In this document: piece after piece, positions 51,119 through 59,549 of the stretch | Layout: every line of letters begins with the position of its first letter | Numbering within the stretch: the stretch's first letter is position 1 | Origin: Nitrospira sp. | Lineage (GTDB): Bacteria > Nitrospirota > Nitrospiria > Nitrospirales > Nitrospiraceae | Direction of reading: 5' to 3' | Assembly: GCA_024998565.1 (NCBI GenBank) | Contig: JACOEM010000009.1 | Coordinates: 62,001-126,000, forward strand | DNA: 64,000 nucleotides | Notes under the pieces: model-generated | The model's input: only the letters and a program-made list of their open reading frames with translations | Told to the model about the DNA's origin: nothing | Database searches by the model: none | Position numbers and translations under genes: made by a program

Positions 51119-51796
51119 CTACTGCTTGACGATGTCCAGCAATTCCACTTCGAAAATCAGGGTGGCGCCGGGCTTGATGACCGGGGGTGATCCACGATCC
51201 CCGTAGGCGATGCCTGATGGGCAGACCAGTTTACTCTTGCCGCCGACCTTGATCAGCTGTACCGCTTCGGTCCAACACTTGATGACCTGGTTCAGCGGGA
51301 AGGTGGCCGGTTCGCCGCGTTTGACCGAGCTGTCGAACACCGTTCCGTCGATCAGCGTCCCGTGGTAATGAACTTTGACCGTATCGGTGGCCTTCGGGGT
51401 CGCGCCCTTGCCTTCCTTGATCGTCGTGACGATCGCACCCGATTCCGTTTTCTTCGCGCCCGACTCCGCTGCAGCCTTGGCCAGGAATCCTGCCCCGGCT
51501 TTCTTCTCGACCTCGGCCAGCGCCGTGGCGCGTACCTGCTGCATCTGTTGAATCTTCGGGCCGTACACTTGCAAATCGACCTTTTGGGGATGTTTCAACA
51601 CACCATCGACCAAACCGGCTTTCACGAATTCCAGTTCGGATTCGTTCAAGGTAAACGGGCCGAGCGATTGGCTGATGGCCGCTCCGAGAGCATAGAGCGT
51701 TTTTTGCTCATCGTTGGCCGGTTCAGGGGCGGCCGCCCAGCTGAGCGAGGACATGAGGAGCACCACTGCGGAGACGGCACCGGTCACATGACGCAT
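51119..51796 (-). CDS. Periplasmic FKBP-type peptidyl-prolyl isomerase
   Basis: This 225-residue protein has signal RHVTGAVSAVVLLMSSLSWA, an N-terminal dimerisation-like helical region (TLYALGAAISQSLGPFTLNE, SELEFVKAGLVDGVLKHPQK, MQQVRATALAEVEKKAGAGF) and a C-terminal FKBP domain: TDTVKVHYHGTLIDGTVFDS, SVKRGEPATFPLNQVIKCWT, CPSGIAYGDRGSPPVIKPGA TLIFEVELL. This is the FkpA/Mip layout, assisting folding of envelope proteins. The start is the ATG at 51796; longer frames extend into the preceding repeat. A strong hairpin lies downstream. Confidence 0.95.
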   Translation of the reverse strand: MRHVTGAVSAVVLLMSSLSWAAAPEPANDEQKTLYALGAAISQSLGPFTLNESELEFVKAGLVDGVLKHPQKVDLQVYGPKIQQMQQVRATALAEVEKKAGAGFLAKAAAESGAKKTESGAIVTTIKEGKGATPKATDTVKVHYHGTLIDGTVFDSSVKRGEPATFPLNQVIKCWTEAVQLIKVGGKSKLVCPSGIAYGDRGSPPVIKPGATLIFEVELLDIVKQ

Positions 51797-51873
51797 AGAC
51801 GATCCTTTCTGATGAACACCATGGCTCTGCTCACCATATGCCAGGGAGCCCCTGCGGCTCAAGATAATTCTTG

Positions 51874-52000
51874 GGCAGGCTGGTGAAAACGGCCTCCCGC
51901 GTCGTTCTCGGCTCGTCAAAATCATCGACGTACCCCTACGGGTACGCCTCCGGTGTTGATTCGCCTGCGGCCTAGCGGGACGGCGTGTTGAGCAGGCTGC
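51874..52000. mobile_element. MITE-like palindromic element with 26-base imperfect ends
   Basis: The left end GCAGGCTGGTGAAAACGGCC TCCCGC (51875-51900) pairs with the reverse complement of the right end (GCAGCCTGCTCAACACGCCG TCCCGC) at 20 of 26 positions. The interior holds the dyad GTACCCCTACGGGTAC. It fills the gap between the FKBP and reductase genes. The same end motif (CAGG-TG-TGAAAA) recurs at 11840, 21920 and 59550. Confidence 0.7.
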
Positions 52001-52106
52001 GAAGATTACGCAGACTTGTCTGTAGCCTTGCCGAATGGAAAGCCTGTCTGGCGTCCAGGATGGGTAAGTATGTCGTCTGTTTCAGCAGTCTTGCCGTGAG
52101 GTGCGG

Positions 52107-53051
52107 TCAGGAGAGCGCGTCTCGTCCATGCGGGCTCTCCAGATCCAGTTGCGGTCCGATGGGGACGATGCGGGTCGGGTTGATGTCGTCATGGGTGACA
52201 TAGTAGTGCCGCTTGATGTGATCGAAATCCACGGTCTCCGCGATACCCGTCACCTGGTAGAGGTCCTGAAGGTAGCCGTACAGATGGGGGTAATCGACGA
52301 TGCGCCGGAGATTGCATTTGAAATGCCCGTGGTACACGGCATCGAACCGGAGCAGCGTGACGAACAACCGCCAATCCGACTCCACGAACTGGGCGCCGAA
52401 GAGGTAGCGTCGGTCGCGAAGTCTCGTATCGAGTTGATCCAGCGCAATGAAGACCGAACGCGCGGCTCGTTCATAGACGTGCTGGGAGGTCGCAAAACCG
52501 GCGCGGTAGACACCATCGTTCACCCGCTCGTAGAGAAAGTCGTTCATCTCGTCGATCTGCGGACGGAGGGCTGCCGGATAGAGGTCCAGCGGGCTGGTGG
52601 TGAAGCGGTTGAACTCGCCGTTGAAGATCCGCATGAGGTCATCGTCGGAATTGGTCACGATTCGTTTTGTCACCGTGTCCCACAACACCGGAACGGTCAC
52701 GCGCCCTCGGTAACCGGGGTCGGTGGCACGATAGGCCTCGCTCAGGAAGTGAAACCCATTGGTCGTATCCAGGGAGTGGCCGGAACCGTTGCGAAAGGCC
52801 CAGCCCTGCTCGTCCCGGATCGGGTCGACCACGGTCATGCCGATGACCCCGGTGAGCCCTTTGAGTGTGCGGACGATGATGGTGCGATGCGCCCAGGGGC
52901 AGGCGAGGGAGACGTAGAGATGATACCGGCCGGCTGCGGCCGGATATCCGGAACGGCCGTCCTCGGTGACCCAGTGGCGAAATGCGTCGGACTACCGTTT
53001 GAATTCGCCGCTGTCGGTCTGTTCGTTCGGAAACTGGGGTTGTGTCCTCAT
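52107..53051 (-). pseudogene. Glutathionyl-hydroquinone reductase gene interrupted by an in-frame amber codon
   Basis: The minus strand from the ATG at 53051 (AAGGAG eight bases upstream) encodes MRTQPQFPNEQTDSGEFKR, then TAG at 52992-52994, then SDAFRHWVTEDGRSGYPAAA, active-site Cys in SLACPWAHRTIIVR and the glutathione-transferase fold (DLMRIFNGEFNRF, ERAARSVFIALDQLDTRL, YLFGAQFVESDWRLFVTLLR FDAVYHGHFKCN) to the stop at 52107. This is the Ecm4/YqjG (xi-GST) family, which reduces glutathionyl-hydroquinones. The homologous position normally carries Gln or similar, one base from TAG. Everything else is intact across 314 codons, and no good restart precedes the Cys. Confidence 0.85.
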
Positions 53052-53149
53052 TGCACGATTCTCCTTGGGAGTTCTACCTTAGTCAGAATCAAGGGGACTC
53101 GTCAATTGTCGATGAGGCCGTGCGGTGTTGCGTTGCCTCGAACGTAAGA

Positions 53150-55177
53150 TCATGGTCGTTCGGTCTGTGCCGGGTGGTGGGGCGCAGCGAGGTCCCATCC
53201 GACGGAAAAGAGTAGGAGGAGCCCGGCGGCGGTGGTCTGCTTCGTGCGGGCCGTGGTTTCCCGAGGCGGCAGCGGTTCGTTTGCGATGAGTCCGTCGCCC
53301 AGGACTCGAGCATCGAGATCGAGCGTGCCGCCGATTCCGACGTTGAAACTGTATTGATCTTGTCGATGCGGCCGGTATCCCATCATCAGGCCGAATCCCA
53401 CGGCGTCGATGATCCGCGACCCCGGCGCGACCGTGAGAAACGGTCCCCAACTCCAACGTTGCTCGTCCCACCGGTCGATCCAGAAGTGCATTTCCGGCAT
53501 GACGCGCACCAGATCGTTGCGTTCATTGTCGATGCGGACGATACGGTTGACGACTGTGACGGAATCCACCCGTCTCGGGCCAAGATTATGTGTCCATCCG
53601 AGGCCGAGCCCGAAGCCGAGACGCTGAAGCATCCAGGGCCGTTCAGATTCCCGGTCCGGTGGATCCTCCTTCTTGTCGGTGGTGGAGGCCGGGGGCGACG
53701 GCGGTGGGTGGTCAGTGGAGGGACCTGTCGCGCCTACCAGCGGAGCACTCGCTGTCGCGGGGGAGGAGTCGGCTGAAGCGACAAGCGGAGCGGATCGGAG
53801 GTGCGCCGAATCGATGGAGGGAGTGATCTGGTGTGGTTGCCGCGGCTTTCGAATGTCCTCAGCGGACTCGATTATGGTTGCGATGCTCCGATGCTGGGGA
53901 TTCGTTGGCGGTGAAGCCGCAGGTTTGGTCTCCACCTGGGTATCGATGGCGGCGATCAGCGGCGTTGGCGCTGGCTGCGGCGTAGTTTGCAGGGGGACCG
54001 GTTCAAGTGGTGTGAACGACTTGGCCGGCGGCATGCCGGATACCTGCGGGGGGAACGGTGTCACCCTGTCAGCGGGTGGTTGAGATTCAGCAACCAGAGG
54101 TTGTGAAGCGATTGCCGGGGTGGCTTCGTGATCTCTTGTGGGAGCGGTCTCGATCGGCGTCGCCGGTATCGGGCTTGTGTGCGGCCTGAGAGTGGTATCA
54201 GCGGGCGAAGTGGCCGCAGAAGCTCCCTCAGGTGCGGGAGGGAGGGATTTTGCCACAATGGGACCGCTGGAAGATTCGGTCACTGCGGTGGATGGGATGG
54301 GGATGACTGAGAGTCCCGGTTGCCTGTCGTCCTGCGCTGCCATGTCTGTGGAAGGTTTGGGCGACGGTACGGCCGGAAGCGGGGCCGCGCTTCGAGCGGG
54401 TGCAGGAGGGGCACTTTGGACGGTGTGTGAGTCTGTCTCCGGATCCGAAGCCACGATTCCGGGATCCGCCTCTGAACTGTCTGCCGTCGCGGCGGGCGAT
54501 TGGGGCCTCGTCGGTATCTCGGCGGCTGGTATGGCCCGCACGGGTGCTCTGTCAAATGCGTGCCTGAGTGAACCATTGCTACTTTCAGTTGCCAGAGTGA
54601 TCGGAGTTCTGCCGCCGGCCTCTCTGAGGTCAGGATCGGCCCCGTGGCGAAGGAGTGCGTCGATCACATCGGCTTGACGGGTCAGCCGCTCCGCCCGGGA
54701 TTCACCGGAGAGTTCCCAAAATCGCCTGACGGCCTGATGGAGCGGGGTAAATGCGAGGGCGTTCCGCGCCGAGGGCTGTGCCCCTGTGGCCAGGAGTGCC
54801 TCGACGCAGCGTACCTGCCCATAAAAACTCGCCTGATGTAACGCGGTGTTGCCGGCTCGATCCGTTGCTTCAACCTCCGCATGCCGGCTGAGGAAGAGAG
54901 TGACCAGCGCCAGATTGCCCTTGCCTGCCGCTGTGATCAGCGGCGTCGCACCCTGACTGTCTCGGGCTTCGATATTCGCGCCCTGGTCAAGCAGCCGTAA
55001 GGCTTGGGCTGCGGTCCCGTCGGTGAGAGCCCTGTGGATCGAGCGTTCGGAATGGATGAGCGATGCGTTCGGTTTGGGTTGCGGCTTATCGGGACGCGCG
55101 TGACTGACGGACGGGAGTCCGAACATGAGAAGCAGAAGGGCGCAGGTAACGCCGGTGCTGTGGTGCAAGCGAAACAC
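53150..55177 (-). CDS. Secreted ankyrin-repeat, proline-rich linker, barrel-like fusion protein
   Basis: This 675-residue protein has signal CALLLLMFGLPSVSHA. Residues about 45-200 hold ankyrin repeats (GTAAQALRLLDQGANIEARD, SQGATPLITAAGKGNLALVT LFLSRHAEV, AGNTALHQASFYGQVRCVEA LL, ALLRHGADPDLREAGGRTPI). About 310 residues rich in Pro, Ser, Thr and Ala follow. The last ~150 residues resemble a small barrel (LGFGLGLGWTHNLGPRRVDS, VVNRIVRIDNERNDLVRVMP, PFLTVAPGSRIIDAVGFGLM, SFNVGIGGTLDLDARV, LLLLFSVGWDLA). This is an unusual domain order for an envelope protein. Two inverted repeats lie upstream. Function is unknown. Confidence 0.8.
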   Translation of the reverse strand: MFRLHHSTGVTCALLLLMFGLPSVSHARPDKPQPKPNASLIHSERSIHRALTDGTAAQALRLLDQGANIEARDSQGATPLITAAGKGNLALVTLFLSRHAEVEATDRAGNTALHQASFYGQVRCVEALLATGAQPSARNALAFTPLHQAVRRFWELSGESRAERLTRQADVIDALLRHGADPDLREAGGRTPITLATESSNGSLRHAFDRAPVRAIPAAEIPTRPQSPAATADSSEADPGIVASDPETDSHTVQSAPPAPARSAAPLPAVPSPKPSTDMAAQDDRQPGLSVIPIPSTAVTESSSGPIVAKSLPPAPEGASAATSPADTTLRPHTSPIPATPIETAPTRDHEATPAIASQPLVAESQPPADRVTPFPPQVSGMPPAKSFTPLEPVPLQTTPQPAPTPLIAAIDTQVETKPAASPPTNPQHRSIATIIESAEDIRKPRQPHQITPSIDSAHLRSAPLVASADSSPATASAPLVGATGPSTDHPPPSPPASTTDKKEDPPDRESERPWMLQRLGFGLGLGWTHNLGPRRVDSVTVVNRIVRIDNERNDLVRVMPEMHFWIDRWDEQRWSWGPFLTVAPGSRIIDAVGFGLMMGYRPHRQDQYSFNVGIGGTLDLDARVLGDGLIANEPLPPRETTARTKQTTAAGLLLLFSVGWDLAAPHHPAQTERP

Positions 55178-55216
55178 GGGTCCCCAACAAGGCCATCCGA
55201 GAGGCTCTCTGACGGC

Positions 55217-55232
55217 GTATGGTTTACCATAC
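55217..55232 (-). promoter_or_regulatory. Operator-like dyad GTATGGT-TT-ACCATAC
   Basis: A perfect 7-base dyad with a 2-base centre, 40 bases upstream of the ankyrin gene start. The minus strand carries a TATGGT within it that could serve as a -10 element, so a bound protein would block it. Confidence 0.4.
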
Positions 55233-55256
55233 AGTTTGCATTGGCGTCACCTGAGT

Positions 55257-55274
55257 GTGTCACCCGTGTGACAC
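55257..55274 (-). promoter_or_regulatory. Operator-like dyad GTGTCAC-N4-GTGACAC
   Basis: A perfect 7-base dyad with a 4-base centre, 80 bases upstream of the ankyrin gene start. A single GGTGACG half-site lies 13 bases closer to the gene on the minus strand, so one regulator may have more than one site. Confidence 0.45.
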
Positions 55275-55471
55275 GATGCGATGACCCAAACAGCCGGTCG
55301 GTTGTACGTGAGCCGTTGGTGGGCCATGAATCGATGGTCGGGTCGGTCTTCAGGACAGGGTGAGGCGGCAGAGAAGGGATACTGCGGTGAGACCTTGCCG
55401 GGGGTGGAATCCCCGGTTGTAACGCTCTGCGAGAATCACGTTTCAGCGGCTCTGGCGGTTATGGTCCAGGA

Positions 55472-55966
55472 CTACCAACGCCTATGCCAGCGTCCATAGT
55501 AGGGCCGATAGTACCGTGGACCCCAGGCGTAGGGCCGGCCGTAAAATGGTGAGCCATAGAGCCATGGACGCCCGAGGTACAGGCCAAAACCCACAGACGG
55601 ATATCCATAGAGCAATCCGGGCGCAACATAATTGTAGGTCGATACGGAAGAGGACTGCTCGGCCATCTGACGTTGAAGGTCGGCGGTCATGGCACTTTGC
55701 CGATCAGCCTGCTCTTTCAACTGGCCGACGGCGTTTTGCTGGACATGGACCTCTGCTTCCAGCTTCGAAATTTTGTCGCGCTGGATTTCGATAAACGCTT
55801 GCAGGCATCGCGTGTGCGCATCACCCGTGTAGCTTGAACATTCCCAGGGGCCGGAAGAGTCGGCGGCGTGGAGGGGAAGCGTGAAGAGGACGATGCAGAA
55901 ACCGACGGTGAGAAACGTGACCCAATGCCGAGGAGAGTTCATTCGATCAGTCGTGAGACGTACCAT
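55472..55966 (-). CDS. Hypothetical periplasmic protein with tyrosine/glycine-rich tail
   Basis: This 164-residue protein starts at the ATG at 55966, with GGGAGGA six bases upstream. Signal FLTVGFCIVLFTLPLHAADS. The next segment has two Cys (WECSSYTGDAHTRCLQAFIE) and a coiled coil (IQRDKISKLEAEVHVQQNAV GQLKEQADRQSAM). The C-terminal tail is rich in Tyr, Gly, Pro and Arg (YNYVAPGLLYGYPSVGFGLY, GRPYAWGPRYYRPYYGRWHR). Such tails appear in self-assembling or surface proteins, but no family is recognised. Confidence 0.7.
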   Translation of the reverse strand: MVRLTTDRMNSPRHWVTFLTVGFCIVLFTLPLHAADSSGPWECSSYTGDAHTRCLQAFIEIQRDKISKLEAEVHVQQNAVGQLKEQADRQSAMTADLQRQMAEQSSSVSTYNYVAPGLLYGYPSVGFGLYLGRPWLYGSPFYGRPYAWGPRYYRPYYGRWHRRW

Positions 55967-56132
55967 GACGTTCCTCCCTGGCTAGCTGGCTACAGCCTAC
56001 CATTCCCCTGGCGATGAAGACCAGGTCTGGGGCTAACCTTCTGAAACGAACCACGCACTGATCGGTTGACAACCGGCTGCAGGGAAAGGATGCTTGGCGG
56101 CGGCAACCGGTTGTGGAAAGGAGAGGGAAAAA

Positions 56133-57083
56133 ATGGGACAGAAGCAGGTCATTGCGGTGGTCGGGGCGACGGGCATGCAGGGGGGCGGGTTGGTGCGGGC
56201 GATTCTGGCCGATCCAAACAGCGGCATGACGGTGCGCGCGTTGACCAGGGACGTGAATTCGGACAAGGCCAGGGAGCTGGCGCGACTTGGCGCCGAGGTG
56301 GTCGCGGCCGACGTGCACGATGGCGAGAGTTTGAAGCGTGCATTTGCGGGGGCTGCCGGGGCGTTTTGCGTGACCTTTTTCTGGGCGCATTTTTCTCCCG
56401 AAAAGGAATTTGCCGAAGCCGAGGCGATGGCCAAGGCTGCCAAGTCGGCGGGGGTTCCGCATGTGATTTGGTCGACCCTCGAAGACACGCGTCGATGGGT
56501 TCCGCTCTCGGACGACCGGATGCCCACACTATTGGGCAAGTACAAGGTGCCGCATTTCGACGCCAAGGGCGAAGCCGATCAGGTGTTCAGGCAACTCGGA
56601 GTGCCGACAACCTTCCTGCTGACGTCGTTCTATTGGGATAACCTCATTCATTTCGGCATGGGCCCGAAGAAGGGACCGGACGGGACACTGGCGTTCACGC
56701 TTCCCATGGGCGAGGCGCGATTACCCGGTATTGCGGCAGACGATATCGGGAAGTGCGCCTTGGGATTGCTGGAGAAGCGGGATGCCTATGTGGGAAAGAC
56801 CGTCGGAATCGCGGGGGAGCATCTCACCGGATCACAAATGGCCGCGGCGTTGACGAAGGCGCTGGGTCGGGAGGTGCGCTATAACGCGGTGCCGCCGGAG
56901 GTCTACCGGACGTTCGGGTTCCCCGGAGCGGATGATCTGGGTAACATGTTTCAGTTCAAGCGTGACTTCAATGCGATGTTTTGCGGCGCGCGCGAGCCGG
57001 CGATCGCCCGGGCGCTGAATCCCGGGCTGCAGACCTTTGCGCAGTGGTTGGAGGCGAACAAGGGGCGAATTCCCCTGTCGTAG
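56133..57083 (+). CDS. NmrA-like NAD(P)-binding protein
   Basis: This 316-residue protein starts at the ATG at 56133, preceded by AAAGGAGAGGG. It is an atypical SDR of the NmrA/HSCARG type: VIAVVGATGMQGGGLVRAIL, SGMTVRALTRDVNSDKAREL, AEVVAADVHDGESLKRAFAG, AFCVTFFWAHFSPEKEFAEA, PHVIWSTLEDTRRWVPL, then FPLTSFYWDNLIHFGM-like TTFLLTSFYWDNLIHFGMGP and DDIGKCALGLLEKRDAYVGK. Members sense NADP(H) or reduce small molecules; the SDR active-site pair is not conserved in this group. Substrate is unknown. Confidence 0.93.
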   Translation: MGQKQVIAVVGATGMQGGGLVRAILADPNSGMTVRALTRDVNSDKARELARLGAEVVAADVHDGESLKRAFAGAAGAFCVTFFWAHFSPEKEFAEAEAMAKAAKSAGVPHVIWSTLEDTRRWVPLSDDRMPTLLGKYKVPHFDAKGEADQVFRQLGVPTTFLLTSFYWDNLIHFGMGPKKGPDGTLAFTLPMGEARLPGIAADDIGKCALGLLEKRDAYVGKTVGIAGEHLTGSQMAAALTKALGREVRYNAVPPEVYRTFGFPGADDLGNMFQFKRDFNAMFCGAREPAIARALNPGLQTFAQWLEANKGRIPLS

Positions 57084-57104
57084 ACGGAGCCAGGTTCCTA
57101 ACTG

Positions 57105-57335
57105 CTAAGCCGGCACTTTGTGTGACGGCTTGTGCTTGGAAAGCTGGCACGAAGGTGTGAAGGGATTGCAGCGCAGGCGGTGGAGCTTGATCGTCCGGAG
57201 CTTCTCTGTCCCTGTCGCAATCCGCGGCTCGGCAGGCCGCTCGCCGCTCCCGAGTAACGGAAACGAGGCGAGCGTCGTCAGGACGCAGATCGAAAGAACG
57301 GCCACCACCCATGCGAAGTACAATGAGTAACGCAT
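57105..57335 (-). CDS. Small hypothetical exported or membrane protein
   Basis: This 76-residue frame starts MRYSLYFAWVVAVLSICVLT TLASFPLLG, a signal peptide or single span, followed by a basic mature part (GTEKLRTIKLHRLRCNPFTP SCQLSKHKPSHKVPA) with two Cys that could form a disulfide. The ribosome site is weak. No family is recognised. It is convergent with the NmrA-like gene. Confidence 0.45.
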   Translation of the reverse strand: MRYSLYFAWVVAVLSICVLTTLASFPLLGSGERPAEPRIATGTEKLRTIKLHRLRCNPFTPSCQLSKHKPSHKVPA

Positions 57336-57539
57336 GGCCTATTCGTACCATAGCGACATGAGATGTCAACGAAACGATTGTTTTTTGCCGTCTGTTCCTG
57401 TCGCTGAGGACGGAGGGATCTGTTCCGGAAGATTCCGTAGTCGGTTTCAGGAATTGCTACGGCGTTGTCATTGGCAGACACTGCTGTGGTGGGCGTCGGA
57501 TTCCGCTGTCGCTCACCAGTCTCACAAGGAGGACTCCCC

Positions 57540-57815
57540 ATGAACAGGATGTCGATTTCCGCCGCGACCATCGTATTGGCTTTGTTCGGCCTCATGTCGG
57601 TCGGCTGGGCCGGTGAGATGAAGGCCAAGATGGAAGAGATGAAGGGCGACACAAAGGCGAAGGTCGAAGAGATGAAGGGCGAGGCCAAAGCCGCCGTCGA
57701 AGACGCCAAGGGCAATAAGGTTCAGGCGGAAGTGGAGCGCGCCAAGGGCAAGGGGAACGCGGCCATGGAGAAGGCTAAGGGTAAGGTCAAGGAATTGAAA
57801 GCGAAGACGGAATAG
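57540..57815 (+). CDS. Second LEA-like periplasmic repeat protein
   Basis: This 91-residue protein starts at the ATG at 57540 with AAGGAGG seven bases upstream. Signal MSISAATIVLALFGLMSVGW. The mature part is lysine/glutamate-rich with an 11-residue period: GEMKAKMEEMKGDTKAKVEE, MKGEAKAAVEDAKGNKVQAE, VERAKGKGNAAMEKAKGKVK. This matches group-3 LEA and CsbD-like repeats, as in the gene at 14423-14728. A role in drying or osmotic stress is plausible but not shown. Confidence 0.75.
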   Translation: MNRMSISAATIVLALFGLMSVGWAGEMKAKMEEMKGDTKAKVEEMKGEAKAAVEDAKGNKVQAEVERAKGKGNAAMEKAKGKVKELKAKTE

Positions 57816-58001
57816 GCTCGTTCTGCCGACGCGGCTCGACCGGCCTGTGCATGGGGATGACGCACGCGCAGGCCGCCCGTAGCCGACTGCGTGAGCCCCT
57901 GCGCGCCCTGCCTGCCATTGCGCAGGGGCTTCGCTGCCGGTACAATCCCCTCGCTCGTCACCCGCCGACGGGTGTGATCGCACCGACGCGCGAACGATTC
58001 C

Positions 58002-59465
58002 ATGCTCCTATCCTTCGTGATTCTCTATCTTGCCTGCTCGGTCGGGATCGGGCTCTACGCGGCGACCCGCGTGCACAATGCCAAAGACTTCGCCGTCGCG
58101 GGGCGCTGTCTGCCGCTGCCGGTGGTGACTGCCACAGTGTTTGCGACCTGGTTCGGCGCCGAGACTGTGCTCGGCATCTCCGCCACCTTTGTCAAGGACG
58201 GCCTGCGAGCGGTGGTGGCCGATCCCTTCGGATCGAGCCTCTGTTTGATTCTCGCCGGATTATTGTTTGCCCGCCGCCTGTACCGATTGAATCTCCTCAC
58301 GATCGGGGACTTTTACCGCCTACGGTACAATCGCACGGTTGAGGTCCTCTGTACCCTCTGCATCGTCGCTTCATACCTCGGTTGGGTTTCAGCCCAGATC
58401 AAGGCCCTCGGGCTGGTCTTCAACGTGGTCACGGACGGAGCGATGAGCCAGTCGGTGGGCATGGTGCTGGGAGCCGTCATCGTCCTGACATACACCACGT
58501 TCGGAGGCATGTTCTCGGTGGCGATTCTGGATTTTGTGCAGATCACCATCATCATGGGCGGCATGCTCTACATCGGCTCGGTCATCAGCGGATTAGCCGG
58601 CGGGGTGGAGCGGGTGGTGACGCATGCGGCCATGGCGGGGAAACTGGATTTTTTCCCGCCGGCGCGGATGGAGGCGTGGATTCCGTTTCTCGGCGCCTGG
58701 GTCACGATGATGTTCGGATCGATTCCGCAGCAGGATGTGTTTCAGCGCATCACATCGGCGCGGGACGAACGGACGGCAGTGCGGGGATCGGTGCTGGGGG
58801 GGACGCTGTATTTCTTCTTCGCGTTTGTGCCGATGTTCCTCGCCTATTCCGCTACGCTCGTCGATCCGGCGCAGGTGGCGCAGTTATTGGAACGGGATTC
58901 CCAACTCATCCTTCCCAACCTGATCGTGCAGCACACCCCGATCGTGGCGCAGATCATCTTTTTCGGCGCGCTGCTGTCCGCCATCATGAGCTGCTCGTCC
59001 GCCACGTTACTCGCGCCGTCGGTGGCGTTCAGTGAAAATATCGTGAAGGGGTGGGTGCCCACGATCAGCGATCAAGGGTTGTTGCGGGTGATGCGAATCG
59101 TCCTCGTCGGGTTTGCGGCCACGGTCCTGCTGTTTGCGCTCAATTCAGAGGCCAGTATTTTTAAGATGGTCGAGAGTGCGTACAAGGTCACGCTGGTGGC
59201 GGCCTTCGTGCCGCTGCTGGCCGGATTGTACTGGCCCAGGGCCACGACACAAGGGGCGGTGCTGGCGATCACTGTGGGGCTCGGAACCTGGGGTGGATCG
59301 GAGCTGACCGTCACGCTCGATCAGGTCTGGCCGCCGCAGCTCCTGGGCCTGCTGGCCGCCGCCGTGGGGATGGTGGCCGGGTCCTTGCTACCGCAATGGA
59401 TCGAGCATCCGGCTGGAGTGAGCGCGTCCGGGAACCGGCCGTCCCTTTCCTCGCCCGTCGAGTGA
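58002..59465 (+). CDS. Sodium:solute symporter (SSS family)
   Basis: This 487-residue inner-membrane protein has about 13 spans. SSS signature parts: ATRVHNAKDFAVAGRCLPLP, TVFATWFGAETVLGISATFV, GWVSAQIKALGLVFNVV, YTTFGGMFSVAILDFVQITI, SIPQQDVFQRITSARDERTA and GALLSAIMSCSSATLLAPSV. It couples Na+ to uptake of a small solute; solute identity (for example a sugar, proline or an anion) cannot be told. ATG at 58002. Downstream lies a hairpin at 59489 and a repeat element, then the histidine kinase gene on the other strand. Confidence 0.94.
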   Translation: MLLSFVILYLACSVGIGLYAATRVHNAKDFAVAGRCLPLPVVTATVFATWFGAETVLGISATFVKDGLRAVVADPFGSSLCLILAGLLFARRLYRLNLLTIGDFYRLRYNRTVEVLCTLCIVASYLGWVSAQIKALGLVFNVVTDGAMSQSVGMVLGAVIVLTYTTFGGMFSVAILDFVQITIIMGGMLYIGSVISGLAGGVERVVTHAAMAGKLDFFPPARMEAWIPFLGAWVTMMFGSIPQQDVFQRITSARDERTAVRGSVLGGTLYFFFAFVPMFLAYSATLVDPAQVAQLLERDSQLILPNLIVQHTPIVAQIIFFGALLSAIMSCSSATLLAPSVAFSENIVKGWVPTISDQGLLRVMRIVLVGFAATVLLFALNSEASIFKMVESAYKVTLVAAFVPLLAGLYWPRATTQGAVLAITVGLGTWGGSELTVTLDQVWPPQLLGLLAAAVGMVAGSLLPQWIEHPAGVSASGNRPSLSSPVE

Positions 59466-59488
59466 ATTAGTAGGCTGCGGAGGAACTC

Positions 59489-59513
59489 GATTGTCGCGCA
59501 ATGCGCGACGATC
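59489..59513. repeat. Hairpin GATTGTCGCGC-AAT-GCGCGACGATC
   Basis: A 7-base perfect stem (GTCGCGC / GCGCGAC) extended by GAT/ATC with one G-T pair, located 24 bases after the symporter stop. It could end transcription or be part of the neighbouring palindromic repeat; no T-run follows. Confidence 0.45.
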
Positions 59514-59549
59514 AACTCATGCGCGGTGTCGGCATTACATTGACCTGTA

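Larger units (their letters stand above)
55178..55471. other. Intergenic region with operator-like palindromes
   Basis: No gene is supported in these 294 bases. Between 55217 and 55274 lie two perfect short dyads plus a related half-site, placed where the promoter of the leftward ankyrin gene is expected. Confidence 0.45.

Noticed and set aside
52101-53147. An uninterrupted 348-codon plus-strand frame across the amber-interrupted reductase gene
   Set aside because: The minus strand shows a clear glutathione-transferase fold with an active Cys. The plus-strand product has no recognisable domain, so its being open does not rescue it as the true gene.
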